Assembly: GCF_031177825.1 (NCBI RefSeq)
Contig: NZ_JAPSKE010000001.1
Location: 186,001 to 250,000 of the forward strand
DNA: 64,000 bases
Reading direction: 5' to 3'
Origin: Paenibacillus sp.
GTDB lineage: Bacteria > Bacillota > Bacilli > Paenibacillales > YIM-B00363
Every line of letters begins with the position of its first letter. Position 1 is the first letter of the stretch. Made by a program: the position numbers and the translations under genes. The notes under the pieces are model-generated. The model was not told where the DNA came from. It searched no databases and saw only the letters and a program-made list of their open reading frames with translations. Shown here piece by piece: positions 24,715 to 33,909 of the stretch.

Positions 24715-25734
24715 TTATCGGAGGAGCGTCGCCGTCTCGTCGGCGCGAATCGCCGCTTCGGACGCGAGCAGGATGTCGCGGTGCGTAACTCCCGCTTCCC
24801 CGCCGCCGAACGCATGGAGCACGAACTGCTCCATGATGCCGAGCGCCGGCGCGTCGACCGATTCGATCGCGAAGCCCGCTTCGTCCGTCACGCTGACGTA
24901 AGCGTTCTTATCCATGACCGCGAGTCCGGGATCTCCCTCGAGCCGAAGCTCCGCGGTTCCCCGCGTGCCGACGACGAAGATGCGGCCGTCGCCCCACGTC
25001 CAGCTTCGGGTCGGCGTATGCCAATCCGAGTACAGCTGGCAGGCGAGCCCTCCTTCCAATATCGCGCTCGCGATCACGACATCGTAGAACGTCGGATGCT
25101 CGGGCAGCAGCTTCTTCGTCATCGTGCAGGCGACGTCGACGATCTCGCGACCGGTCAACCATCGCAGCAAGTCGAAGTCGTGAATCAGCAAGTCGACGGC
25201 GATGCCGCCGTGGCGCGCCTTGTCGAAAAACCAAGCGGGTCTTCGTTCTGGCGTCAGCCGATGGGGCTTGCGCATCGAGATGCTGACGACGTCGCCGTAT
25301 TTGCCGGCCGCGATGTCGTTCCGAAGCGTAAAGATCGACGGCTTGTACCGCGACGTCAACATCATCCCGATCCGAGCGCCCTCCGCTTCCATCGCGCGTC
25401 CGAGACGGCGTAGTCCGTCCCGATGCAGAACGATCGGCTTGTCGACCATGATCGGCTTCTTCCGTGCGACGCACCACTCGACCGCGTCGATCTTCTCGTC
25501 GTTGACCGCCGCGCAGCCGACCAGATCCGCCGCTTCCAGCGATTCGCGGCGCTCGAACAGCGGCACGCCGTGCTTCTCGACGGTTTCGTGCGTCAACGGA
25601 ATCGGATGTTCGTCGTACACTCCGATGAACGTATGCCCGAGCTTCTTCATTCCTTGAATGAAACTTTCAATATGCCCGTGCTGGCAGCCGTACACGGCGA
25701 ATCGGAGCGGCGGGACGATCTGACTTTCGCCCAT
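24715..25734 (-). CDS. Gfo/Idh/MocA-family NAD(P)-dependent dehydrogenase
   Basis: The start is the ATG at 25734 (339 residues) because GGAGGAGG lies upstream and the family N-terminus (RFAVYGCQHGHIESF) follows; the frame is open further but not homologous. The Rossmann motif GCQHGH departs from GxGxxG, as in the subgroup that acts on unusual sugars. The EKP motif is replaced by VDKPIV (residues about 95-100), with Lys kept for catalysis. The C-terminal alpha/beta domain has GGIAVDLLIHDFDLLRWLTG, with the His of the active site. Substrate is unknown; neighbours suggest sugar acid or polyol oxidation. Confidence 0.88.
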   Translation of the reverse strand: MGESQIVPPLRFAVYGCQHGHIESFIQGMKKLGHTFIGVYDEHPIPLTHETVEKHGVPLFERRESLEAADLVGCAAVNDEKIDAVEWCVARKKPIMVDKPIVLHRDGLRRLGRAMEAEGARIGMMLTSRYKPSIFTLRNDIAAGKYGDVVSISMRKPHRLTPERRPAWFFDKARHGGIAVDLLIHDFDLLRWLTGREIVDVACTMTKKLLPEHPTFYDVVIASAILEGGLACQLYSDWHTPTRSWTWGDGRIFVVGTRGTAELRLEGDPGLAVMDKNAYVSVTDEAGFAIESVDAPALGIMEQFVLHAFGGGEAGVTHRDILLASEAAIRADETATLLR

Positions 25735-25796
25735 AGCTTCGCGAGCCTCCTCCTGCAATACGTGTTTCCGGCAAGGGAACGTCCCCCGGATTCGCG

Positions 25797-26807
25797 TCAG
25801 ACTCCGTACGGCAGGGCGAGCCGCAGCAGCGTGCCGGGCGGCTCGTCCGTCGGCGTCAGCTCGACGGCGCCGCCCCACGCTTCGACGCGTTCCCGCATGG
25901 CGGCGAGACCGATGCCGGGCTCGCTCCCCCCGTCGTACGGACGGCCGTCGTTCCAGAGCGACAGGCGGAACCCGCCCTCGCCTTGCTGCAGACGGAGTAG
26001 AAACCGCGTCGCCCCGCCGTGCCGAATCCCGTTCGTGATGCCTTCTTGCACGGCGTGCAGCGCCGTCTTCGCGAAGGACGGGTCCACCGTCGCCGCTTCC
26101 GGCTCGAAGTCGGAGACGACGGTCACGCCGGCCAATCGTTCGGCGTCCGCGAGGAACGCGCGCAGCGTTGCGACGAGATCCGTCTCCTGCCGGCCTTGCT
26201 GCACCGTTCTTACGGCCTGGCGGATCGTCAGCATGCCGCTGCGCAGCAGCTCGCTGGATTGCTCGAGCCGCTTCAATCCTTCTTCGCGGTTCGCCGCGAG
26301 CAGCATCTTCGCCGCCTCCAAATTCATGAGCGTGCTCGTCAGCGTGAAGCCGAGGATATCGTGCAAATCGTGCCCGATGCGTCTCCGTTCTTCGGCGGCG
26401 ATACGCTCCTGCTCCGTTACCGCAGAACGGCGCTCCTCCAACCGATCCGTGACGGCGCGAATCGACGGGAGCAGCTCCTCGACCCGCACCGGCTTAAGCA
26501 AATAGTTGACCGCCTGCAGCTCGATCGCTTGCTTCGCATATTGGAAATCCGCGATCCCGGTCAACAAAATGCATTCGATGTCGAGCTGGCGCTGGCGGAT
26601 CGTCCCGATCAATTCGAGGCCCGACATCTCGGGCATCCGAATGTCGGTGACCAGCACGTGGACGTCCTGCTCCATGACGATCTGCAGCGCTTGCTTTCCG
26701 TTGTACGCTTTATGGATTCTCGTAATCCGGTATTCGTCCCACGGCACCGTGGCGGCTAAGCTCTCCACTAAGTGCTTATGGTCGTCGACGATCAGGATAG
26801 AATACAT
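25797..26807 (-). CDS. Receiver domain fused to NarX-type histidine kinase
   Basis: The 336-residue soluble protein starts with a complete receiver domain (acidic pair Asp8-Asp9, phosphoacceptor Asp55 in VTDIRMPEMSG, Lys105 in LLKPV) and continues into a HisKA_3 kinase: phosphoacceptor His149 in RRIGHDLHDILG, N-box ITNGIRHGG and G-box PGIGLAAMRERVEAWGG. There is no sensor or membrane segment and no DNA-binding domain. The receiver resembles those of AraC-type YesN regulators (MYSILIVDDHKHLVE, FQYAKQAIELQAVNYLLKPV). A membrane sensor-like gene is divergent at 27018. It likely relays a signal to a partner elsewhere; the partner is not in the window. Confidence 0.88.
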   Translation of the reverse strand: MYSILIVDDHKHLVESLAATVPWDEYRITRIHKAYNGKQALQIVMEQDVHVLVTDIRMPEMSGLELIGTIRQRQLDIECILLTGIADFQYAKQAIELQAVNYLLKPVRVEELLPSIRAVTDRLEERRSAVTEQERIAAEERRRIGHDLHDILGFTLTSTLMNLEAAKMLLAANREEGLKRLEQSSELLRSGMLTIRQAVRTVQQGRQETDLVATLRAFLADAERLAGVTVVSDFEPEAATVDPSFAKTALHAVQEGITNGIRHGGATRFLLRLQQGEGGFRLSLWNDGRPYDGGSEPGIGLAAMRERVEAWGGAVELTPTDEPPGTLLRLALPYGV

Positions 26808-27017
26808 CGGAGAATCGCTTCCTTTCCGGCGTTCGAGCGCTCCCGCGCCTTGCTCCTTCTGTCAGCGTAATCGATCCCGCCTCGGAATACAACAGAAAAT
26901 CCAACATCTTCCCCCGACGAAAGTCCGGGCCGCGCACGAACCGCGGCCGGTATCGAAGACGGCACGAAAACGGGTAAGATGTGACAGTACATTCCAATTC
27001 GAGGAGAAACGATCCCC

Positions 27018-27662
27018 ATGCAAATCCGCCAACCGGCGCTTCCGACGGCGAAGCCGTCCGTCACCCCGTCCGCTTACGTCTTACTGTCGCTCCCGCTCGG
27101 CATTTTTTACTTCGTCTTTATCGTCGCGGGACTGACATTGTCCGCCGGCTTGCTGCCGATCTTCGTCGGCCTGCCGATTTTGCTCGGCGTGCTTACGATT
27201 CTCTTCGGCATCGCCGGCTTCGAACGATCGCTCGCCCGCGCGGTGCTCGGCCTGGACGATCCCGAGCCCTCTTCCGCTTCCGCCGCCTCCGAATCCGGAC
27301 TATTCCGCCGGCTCGGCCGTGCGATCGCCGATCCGGCGTCGTACCTGAACATTCTCCTGTGCATTCTGAAGCTGCCGATCGGCATCGTAAACTTCGTCGT
27401 GTCCGTCACGCTCGTCTGCGTCAGCATCGGCTTGATCGCGACGCCCGCCGTGTATGTCGTGCTGGAGCGTACGATCGATATCGACATCTTCGAGATGTCG
27501 TATTGGCTCGCCGATCTTGCCCCGAACGTCACATCGCTGCAACTCTCCTTCGTCTGCACGGCGGTCGGCATCGTGCTCTTGCTTCTCTCCGTCGCGGCGA
27601 TTCGCGCGATGGCCGCTTGGACGGCAAGGTTTACGTTAGCCATGGCGCGAGCGCCTCGATAA
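27018..27662 (+). CDS. Stand-alone membrane sensor-domain protein (putative sensor, PF13796 type)
   Basis: The 214-residue protein has four to five hydrophobic helices: SAYVLLSLPLGIFYFVFIVAG, LLPIFVGLPILLGVLTILFG, LNILLCILKLPIGIVNFVVS and LSFVCTAVGIVLLLLSVAAI. The paired arrangement and the Leu/Pro/Gly-rich LPLGIFYFV, ending KLPIGIVNFVVSV, match the 'putative sensor' domain that in Actinobacteria is fused to the N-terminus of HisKA_3 kinases. Here it stands alone, divergent from a kinase lacking a sensor. GAGGAG precedes the ATG. That the two work as one split sensor kinase is inference. Confidence 0.8.
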   Translation: MQIRQPALPTAKPSVTPSAYVLLSLPLGIFYFVFIVAGLTLSAGLLPIFVGLPILLGVLTILFGIAGFERSLARAVLGLDDPEPSSASAASESGLFRRLGRAIADPASYLNILLCILKLPIGIVNFVVSVTLVCVSIGLIATPAVYVVLERTIDIDIFEMSYWLADLAPNVTSLQLSFVCTAVGIVLLLLSVAAIRAMAAWTARFTLAMARAPR

Positions 27663-27683
27663 GCATACATGCGTTATTGCACG

Positions 27684-27740
27684 AAAAAAAACCGCGCGAG
27701 CGGTTCCGCCATTACGGCGGTACAACACTCGCGCGGTTTT
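27684..27740. terminator. Bidirectional terminator with nested hairpin
   Basis: AAAACCGCGCGAG pairs with CTCGCGCGGTTTT, enclosing a second small stem (CCGCC with GGCGG). Runs of A and T on both sides serve the two convergent genes. Confidence 0.85.
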
Positions 27741-27741
27741 G

Positions 27742-28827
27742 TTATTCGGCTGCCGCTTCCTCGAAATCCGCTTGGAAGTCGACTAGCAGCGTGTGTTGGC
27801 AGGCCGTCTGCAGATCGCGCCAGATCCGGTTGACCGCGGCGTCTTCCATCAGCGCGCCGATGCCGAGGTACGGGAACACGTTCCGGCCCGCGCGCATCGC
27901 TTCCGCCGCCGCGGCCTTGCTTTCCCGCCCGAGGGCGGCCCAGTCGACGTCCGTCGCGACGTCTCGAAGATGGGCGTCCCACGCCTGCCGGGCGGCGTCG
28001 TAATACCGATGCGCCTGCTGCGTCAGCCGCTCCTCCGCTCGGCGGATCCGGCCCGCAACCGACTCGAATCGAGCGCCGCCTCCCTTGCTCCACGCCTCGC
28101 GGTTCGCTTCGGCCGCCGCGGAAGCCTCCTCCAGCAGATGTCGTGCGATGCCGATCGCCACCGCGGCGAACGAGCTCTCCGCGAACGGCAGGAACGGCAC
28201 CCGATACGCGGCTTCGTTCCGACGGTCGTTCTTATCGACGCGGAACGCATGCGAATCCGGCACGAACGCCTCGATCGCCCGAATCGAATGGCTTGCCGTC
28301 GCCTTCAAGCCGAACGCCCGCCAATCCGGCACGATCTCGACTTGCTCGGGCCGCAGCGCGAAGGCGAGCGCAGCGGCGTCCGCCGGATCGCCGCCTTCGA
28401 CGAGCGCCGTCGCCGTGAACGTCGTCGCATAGGTCGAGCCGCTGCAATACTTCCAGCTGCCGCTAACGACGTAGCCGCCCTCGACGCGTTTGGCGCGCCC
28501 CGTGGGAGACCCGCTCCCGGCGATGACCGCTCGAGCGTCCGAATAGACGGCCGCAGCCGTCTCCGGCGGCAAGCACGAGGCGAAGTAACCGCCCCCGGAG
28601 CCGATCGTCACGGCCCATCCGAAGTTGCCTTCGACTCGGGACGCTTCTTCGAAGACGCGAAGCGCCTCCGGCAGCGGAGCCATTCGACCGCCGTACTCTT
28701 CCGGAACGAACAGCTTGAATAATCCGAGCTCGTATATGTACGAGAGCGCCTCGCGACTCAAGGCGCCTTCCCGCTCCATGCGTCCGGCGGCGTCCCTTAC
28801 CGACTCGATCAAATCTTTCGTAAACAA
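27742..28827 (-). CDS. Acyl-CoA dehydrogenase-family flavoprotein
   Basis: From a TTG at 28827 the product is about 361 residues; GGGGGG lies 6 bases upstream. An ATG at 28848 is in frame but directly abuts GGGAGG. The sequence follows the acyl-CoA dehydrogenase / DszC-like family: ELGLFKLFVPEEYGG in the N-terminal helical domain, a beta domain with SGSWKYCSGSTYATTFTATA, and a helical C-terminal domain. The catalytic Glu of true acyl-CoA dehydrogenases is not evident, so it may be a flavin monooxygenase-like or oxidase member that uses another substrate. It is separated from the upstream FAD oxidoreductase gene and ends in a shared terminator. Confidence 0.85.
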   Translation of the reverse strand: MFTKDLIESVRDAAGRMEREGALSREALSYIYELGLFKLFVPEEYGGRMAPLPEALRVFEEASRVEGNFGWAVTIGSGGGYFASCLPPETAAAVYSDARAVIAGSGSPTGRAKRVEGGYVVSGSWKYCSGSTYATTFTATALVEGGDPADAAALAFALRPEQVEIVPDWRAFGLKATASHSIRAIEAFVPDSHAFRVDKNDRRNEAAYRVPFLPFAESSFAAVAIGIARHLLEEASAAAEANREAWSKGGGARFESVAGRIRRAEERLTQQAHRYYDAARQAWDAHLRDVATDVDWAALGRESKAAAAEAMRAGRNVFPYLGIGALMEDAAVNRIWRDLQTACQHTLLVDFQADFEEAAAE

Positions 28828-28926
28828 CCGTATCCCCCCTGGTTCCATCCTCCCGATCCGTCTATTTCATTGTAACCGGAACGCAGGAACGGAGTCGAAT
28901 GCAACGAGCGCGGGATCCGGGACCCA

Positions 28927-30510
28927 TTACACCGAATGGATTTTCGGCCACTCGAGCTCGACGCCCTGCGCGCGAAGCCGCCCTTGGAAGGCGGACAATA
29001 GATCAACGTCCTCCCGAACGGTCCGAGGCTCCGCGCTCCGGTCGATGCAGAACGCGGCCAACGCGCCCGCCGCTTCGCCGATGTTCCATTCGACGGGATG
29101 CAGCCGGTAGCAGCCGTTCGTAATATGCGTCGTCCCGATATTTTTCCCCGCCGCGATCAAGTTGCTCACCCGGATCGGCAGCAGGCTGCCGAGCGGAATG
29201 CGGAACGGCAAGCTCGAGACGTCGACGTACGTACGCAGCGCCGTGCTCGGATGCAGGTCGATGCGGTAGCAGCCTACGCCTACGGAATCGTGGTACGGCT
29301 CCGCCGTCCCGTCCGGTCGGCACTCGGGGCTGAGGTGTTGTTCCAAGACGGTCGTCACCGCCCGGATGCGCCGGGACTCCCGGATGTACGGCTTCTTCGC
29401 CAGCCCGTCGGTCGTGCCGGTGACGTCGCCGCGAAGCCGCAAGCCCGGATAGCCGACCTTCCCGTCCGGCCGAGGCGCTTCCGTCTGCATCCAATACAGC
29501 AGCGACAAGCTAAGCTGCCGCGCGCTCTCGAGCCGCTGCGCGCGGACGTCCGCGGGCACGTCGATGATCGGGCCGAGCCAGTAGTCGTTCTGCGGCCAAT
29601 TGACGACCGTGATGTCGCTGTCGAACGCTCCGTCCGCGAACAAGGTTCGATCGATCAAGCGGCGATACTTCCAGAGCGAGAACGATGCCGGCTCATCGGG
29701 GAAGAAGCCGTACCGGATCGGTTCGAGCGTATGCGGCACGAGTCCCATCCAGCTGAGCAGCCGGTCCGGCCAGAAATCCGCCTTGTACGAGCGCCAGAAG
29801 TCGTATTCCGCCGGCTTCGGAATCGTATGATCCTCGCCCTCGATATGGTCCATCGCGAAGCACCAGGTGATCGCCTGCATGTCCGTCGGATCCGCCGCGC
29901 CGGGCAGCGCATGCGGCTCGCCCGTCTCCTGAGCGGACTCCGCGCCGGTCACGTATTCGACGCCGGCCAACGGGAGCAAGTCGCCTTCCTCGGTCGCATC
30001 GAGGAAATAATCGCCGGTCAGGACGATCGTCTCGCCGGTATCTTCCGACCGAACGGCGACCGATACGATCCGATCTCCGTCCGTCTCCGCGCCGACGGGC
30101 GAATGCCGCTCCAAGACGACCAGATTGCCGCTGTGAACGTACGGAGCCAGCATGTCGCGCAGCACCGCGAGCGCCGCGCGCGGCTCGTGCGAAATGCGGC
30201 TGACGATCGCATTGCCCGGATTAAACTCCTTCTTCGCGCGAGCTTCGGCCGTCACCGGAAAGTTGCGCAAATAATACGCCCTTACGTCATCTCGGAATTT
30301 GCGGTACGACGCCGTGCAGCCGAACCGTTCGATCCACGGATGTTCGTCCGGCGGCACCGCTTGGCTGGTGAACTGCCCGCCGATCCAATCCGAATCCTCG
30401 GTCAGGATGACGCGCTTACCCGCCTGCGAAGCGGCGAGCGCCGCGGCCACGCCGCCGACGCCCCCGCCGACGATGACGATATCGGCATGACGCTGTTGTC
30501 CGAAAACCAT
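28927..30510 (-). CDS. FAD-dependent oxidoreductase (FAD_oxidored type)
   Basis: The 527-residue protein has the dinucleotide-binding start ADIVIVGGGVGGVAAALAAS with an acidic residue (ILTEDSDWIGGQFTSQ) and a C-terminal GAGKNIG-like FAD segment (LIAAGKNIGTTHITNG). It belongs to the family often found in polysaccharide-utilisation loci of Paenibacillus and Bacteroidetes, function mostly unproven. It is the last gene of the run that begins with the binding protein at 37435; the MDR dehydrogenase lies 55 bases upstream. It may oxidise a sugar-derived hydroxyl group. GAGGAG precedes the ATG. Confidence 0.9.
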   Translation of the reverse strand: MVFGQQRHADIVIVGGGVGGVAAALAASQAGKRVILTEDSDWIGGQFTSQAVPPDEHPWIERFGCTASYRKFRDDVRAYYLRNFPVTAEARAKKEFNPGNAIVSRISHEPRAALAVLRDMLAPYVHSGNLVVLERHSPVGAETDGDRIVSVAVRSEDTGETIVLTGDYFLDATEEGDLLPLAGVEYVTGAESAQETGEPHALPGAADPTDMQAITWCFAMDHIEGEDHTIPKPAEYDFWRSYKADFWPDRLLSWMGLVPHTLEPIRYGFFPDEPASFSLWKYRRLIDRTLFADGAFDSDITVVNWPQNDYWLGPIIDVPADVRAQRLESARQLSLSLLYWMQTEAPRPDGKVGYPGLRLRGDVTGTTDGLAKKPYIRESRRIRAVTTVLEQHLSPECRPDGTAEPYHDSVGVGCYRIDLHPSTALRTYVDVSSLPFRIPLGSLLPIRVSNLIAAGKNIGTTHITNGCYRLHPVEWNIGEAAGALAAFCIDRSAEPRTVREDVDLLSAFQGRLRAQGVELEWPKIHSV

Positions 30511-30565
30511 GTTTCATCTCTCCTCATGCGAATGGCTGCCGATCGATGCCGGGCAGCCGCTCGCG

Positions 30566-31564
30566 TTAATATTGGATTAAGGTGCCTACGACGTTCGGTT
30601 TCGCGACTTCGTATTGCCGGTACGCTTCCTCGGCGCGGTCCAACCGGAACACGTCCGTAATGAGCGGCGCGATCGTAATTTTGTTTTCCGCGAGCAGTCG
30701 GATATATTCGCCGACGTTGCGTCCTTCGGTCCAACGGACGTACCCGATCGGATAATCCCGATTCTCCCGTTCGTAAGACGCGTCGTACCGCCCCGGCCCG
30801 CCGGCTCGAGAGATGAGCACCTGAACTTCCTTCCCGAACATATCGCCGCGGGAATATTCCGTCGTAACGTCGCCGACGATCACGATTTTGCCGCGATCCC
30901 GCAGCCATGACATCGCCCGGTTAATCAGCGCCTCCCCGGGACCGCTCGCGCAAATCAAGACGGCGTCCGCGCCGTATGGACCGACGGCGTCCGCCAGCTT
31001 CTCCTCGAGCGCTTCCGGCGACGCGTACGCGTGCGGCACGCCTAAGCGGCGGAGCGCCTCCACCCGTCCGGCGTCCAGGTCGAGCCCGGCGGTCCGATAC
31101 GAAGCGGCGTTGGAAATTTGAGCGATCAGATTGCCGAGAATACCGAGACCGACGACCGCGGTCGATTCGCCGAACGACAAGGACGCGGTCCGGAGGGCGT
31201 GAATGGCGATGGCGCCGAGCCCCGCGAAGGCGGCTTCCTTCGGATCGACGCCGTCCGGCACCGCCGCCGTCAAGTTCGACGGCATCGACAGCCGTTCCGC
31301 GTGCCTCGCGTATGGAGCGCCGTAACACGCTACGCGCTGGCCCGGGTACCGATCGGTCACGCCGTCGCCCACCGCTTCCACGATGCCGACGGCACTGTAG
31401 CCGAGAACGACCGGCTGCTCCGGCATGCGCTTCAGGAAGCCCATCTCGGTCCCCGGACTGATCGCGGAATATTCGGTGCGCACGATGACGTGGCCCGCCG
31501 TCGGCGTCGGTGCCGGCAGCTCAGTGATGACTATGTTTCCTTGTTGCGTGGCGATCGCTTTCAT
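30566..31564 (-). CDS. MDR-superfamily (zinc alcohol dehydrogenase-like) oxidoreductase
   Basis: The 332-residue protein has the GroES-like N-terminal fold and a Rossmann domain (TAVVGLGILGNLIAQ, then DLDAGRVEALRRLGV). Where catalytic-zinc enzymes have the CGTD cysteine it reads SAISPGTEMG, and the GHE glutamate motif is GYSAVG, so the catalytic zinc is probably absent or rearranged. This matches the subgroup seen in sugar-modifying 'bi-domain' oxidoreductases. It lies 45 bases downstream of the membrane AraC regulator gene, in the same direction as the ABC genes, so its substrate is probably the imported compound or a product of it. Confidence 0.88.
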   Translation of the reverse strand: MKAIATQQGNIVITELPAPTPTAGHVIVRTEYSAISPGTEMGFLKRMPEQPVVLGYSAVGIVEAVGDGVTDRYPGQRVACYGAPYARHAERLSMPSNLTAAVPDGVDPKEAAFAGLGAIAIHALRTASLSFGESTAVVGLGILGNLIAQISNAASYRTAGLDLDAGRVEALRRLGVPHAYASPEALEEKLADAVGPYGADAVLICASGPGEALINRAMSWLRDRGKIVIVGDVTTEYSRGDMFGKEVQVLISRAGGPGRYDASYERENRDYPIGYVRWTEGRNVGEYIRLLAENKITIAPLITDVFRLDRAEEAYRQYEVAKPNVVGTLIQY

Positions 31565-31609
31565 CGTGCTTCATCCCCCAGATGTTCAACCCGTTAATCA
31601 TTCATGACA

Positions 31610-33850
31610 TTAACTGACTTGACGCTTTCGGTATTCGCTCGGCGAGATGCCGTAATACTTCTTGAACGTCGTCGTGAACGTCGAAGAGTTCAAGTAACCG
31701 GTCTTCTCCCCGATCTCGGCGACCGTCAAGCTCGAGTCTTTCAACAATTCTTTCGCATGGGACAAGCGGACCTTGTTCAAATACTCGACATAGTTGACGC
31801 CGAACGTCTTCTTGAAATAGTTGGAGAAATATTTCGGCGTCGTCTCGAGCACTTCGGCCATATGGTCCAGATACAGATTCTCCATATAATGGAGATCGAT
31901 GTATTGCGATATGAACGACGGATTCAGCTTGCTTCGCTGCTCGCCTTGGCTCTGGCTCGCCACCGAGGCGGCGAGCGACACGAGCGCTTCTTCGATGTCC
32001 GCGACGCCGCTAGCCCCTTCGGCCGTGCGTTGGAAGTCGAGCTCAAGCCGGTACAACGCCTGGCGGTCGTTCCCGTTCCCCTCGGCGACTTGCAGCATCG
32101 AGAAGAAAATCGCGTTCGCGACGTGCTTCAGCTGATTCCGGTGCACGTTGCGATCCAAGTTTTCCCGAAGCGTCTCCCGAACGATCTCCACCGCTTCGTC
32201 CCTGCGCCCGTTCAGCAACAGATTCGACAGCTTCTCCACGCGCTCGAACGGGAAGTACACGTTCCACTCGTACCGGAGCGTCTCGACGTCCAACAGGATG
32301 GCATCCTTCATCTTGCGATAGGGCGAGGCGTGGACGACGTCGTCATACGCTTTCGCGCAGTTCGATACTTGGGATTCGTACGTACGGCTTACGCAGCCGC
32401 GGAGGGCGCAGTCCGTCAGCCCCTTCTCGAATCGCAAGACCATATTGCCGAGACGGCGAAGCAGCGTCTCCCTCCCGGACGATTGATCGAGCCCGATCAT
32501 CGCGAGGAATCGCAAATTCCCATGGTGGAACACTTCCGCGTGCATCCGTTCGCTGCTTAGCGACTCGCGCAGCCGCGATTCGAACGCCTCGATCGAATCG
32601 AACGGCAGACGGTCCCTTCGTTCGGGAACCGCTTCGAGGGAAAGCATGACGAAATACTTCTTCCGGAAGAAGTCGGGATAATGACGACGCAGCAGCGCGT
32701 CCTGCTCCTCGGTGTGCGGGAAAGCGTCCAGCGTCTGGAAGAAGACGACCTTCCGCATCTCGGCGTCCACCAGTTCGAGCTGCTTCCGGTAAGAGTCGTT
32801 TTCCGACTGAATCCGTAAGATGCCGCTGTGAATTTTCCGAAAGTCGTTCCCTTTTACCTGTCCTTCGCCGAACAATTGCAAAATCCGCTTCACCGGCTTA
32901 TATAAGTAAATACTCAGCAAGCCGGACAGCAATAAAGCGCATAAAATTCCAGTGAACATAATGATTCGGTTCGCTTGATTGACAGAGTCGATGTTTTGGA
33001 ACTGATACGGCACTTTATCGATATAAATGAATGCGTTGTAATTCGACTTATAAAAGTTATATTCGAAGTTTTCCCTCGTTACGCTCGTTTCGTTGCCGGC
33101 TTTGAAGTACACGTCGTTCAAGATTTCCATCAATCCGAAGCTTTCTTCGGTGCTAAGGAGAATATTTCGGGCTTGGTCCATCACGATCAAAGAGGCGCCC
33201 GGAAGCATCGCTTTCTGATCGACGTGCTTCATCAGCGCTTCCACGTTCACCAACATAATGATGTTCTTCGACGAAAGCCGGAATTTGTTTCCGTCTACGA
33301 TGGCGATGAGCCGCTTGTTCTTATATTGGGACCCGTCCGAGTACACGCGATAATCGGCGGCCGGGAACGTCTTAAGTTCGTGCTTCGTGGACGACAACGA
33401 TCGCCAATACTCCGCGTCGTACACTTCGTGCCGATATTTGGTCGTGAACAGCGTGTGTAAATCGCTGGTCCCTCTCGACGTAACGGCGAGATTCGAGTGA
33501 TCGTAAAATACGATGATATCCTCGAGGTAATCGACGTTGGAGAGAAGCGATGCGAGCTGCTCCTGCATCATGTAAATTTCGCTCATTTTCATGCGTCCGT
33601 CCGCTTGAATCGAGTCGTCGTACCGCAGTCCGTGGACGGAATGAATGACGTTGTTCACGGTGCGGAAGCTGTTGTCGAACGATTGAATGATCGAACGCAT
33701 GATGAGCGCGTTGTTTTGCGTGACTTTGTCGTAAATGCCGGATATCGAGTTTTTATAGACGATGTAGTTGGATACGAACATTACGGTAATGACGAGCAGT
33801 AACGCAAAGAAGATTTGCAGCAAACCCGCATTGGTAACGATTCGTTTCAT
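31610..33850 (-). CDS. Membrane-anchored AraC-family regulator with extracellular sensor
   Basis: The 746-residue one-component regulator has a transmembrane helix at about 10-30 (LLQIFFALLLVITVMFVSNYI), an extracellular Cache-like sensor region, a second helix near 295-315 (IIMFTGILCALLLSGLLSIY) and a C-terminal AraC domain (YLDHMAEVLETTPKYFSNYF, then YVEYLNKVRLSHAKELL). It is built like the regulator at 10276-12576, but the sequences are clearly different, so each probably senses its own sugar. It lies 59 bases after the permease genes in the same direction, so it may control its own operon. Confidence 0.9.
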   Translation of the reverse strand: MKRIVTNAGLLQIFFALLLVITVMFVSNYIVYKNSISGIYDKVTQNNALIMRSIIQSFDNSFRTVNNVIHSVHGLRYDDSIQADGRMKMSEIYMMQEQLASLLSNVDYLEDIIVFYDHSNLAVTSRGTSDLHTLFTTKYRHEVYDAEYWRSLSSTKHELKTFPAADYRVYSDGSQYKNKRLIAIVDGNKFRLSSKNIIMLVNVEALMKHVDQKAMLPGASLIVMDQARNILLSTEESFGLMEILNDVYFKAGNETSVTRENFEYNFYKSNYNAFIYIDKVPYQFQNIDSVNQANRIIMFTGILCALLLSGLLSIYLYKPVKRILQLFGEGQVKGNDFRKIHSGILRIQSENDSYRKQLELVDAEMRKVVFFQTLDAFPHTEEQDALLRRHYPDFFRKKYFVMLSLEAVPERRDRLPFDSIEAFESRLRESLSSERMHAEVFHHGNLRFLAMIGLDQSSGRETLLRRLGNMVLRFEKGLTDCALRGCVSRTYESQVSNCAKAYDDVVHASPYRKMKDAILLDVETLRYEWNVYFPFERVEKLSNLLLNGRRDEAVEIVRETLRENLDRNVHRNQLKHVANAIFFSMLQVAEGNGNDRQALYRLELDFQRTAEGASGVADIEEALVSLAASVASQSQGEQRSKLNPSFISQYIDLHYMENLYLDHMAEVLETTPKYFSNYFKKTFGVNYVEYLNKVRLSHAKELLKDSSLTVAEIGEKTGYLNSSTFTTTFKKYYGISPSEYRKRQVS

Positions 33851-33909
33851 AGATGATCTTCTCCCGACGCCGTGATGTGTATCCTAAAATAATTCTACAT
33901 CGTCTCCGC

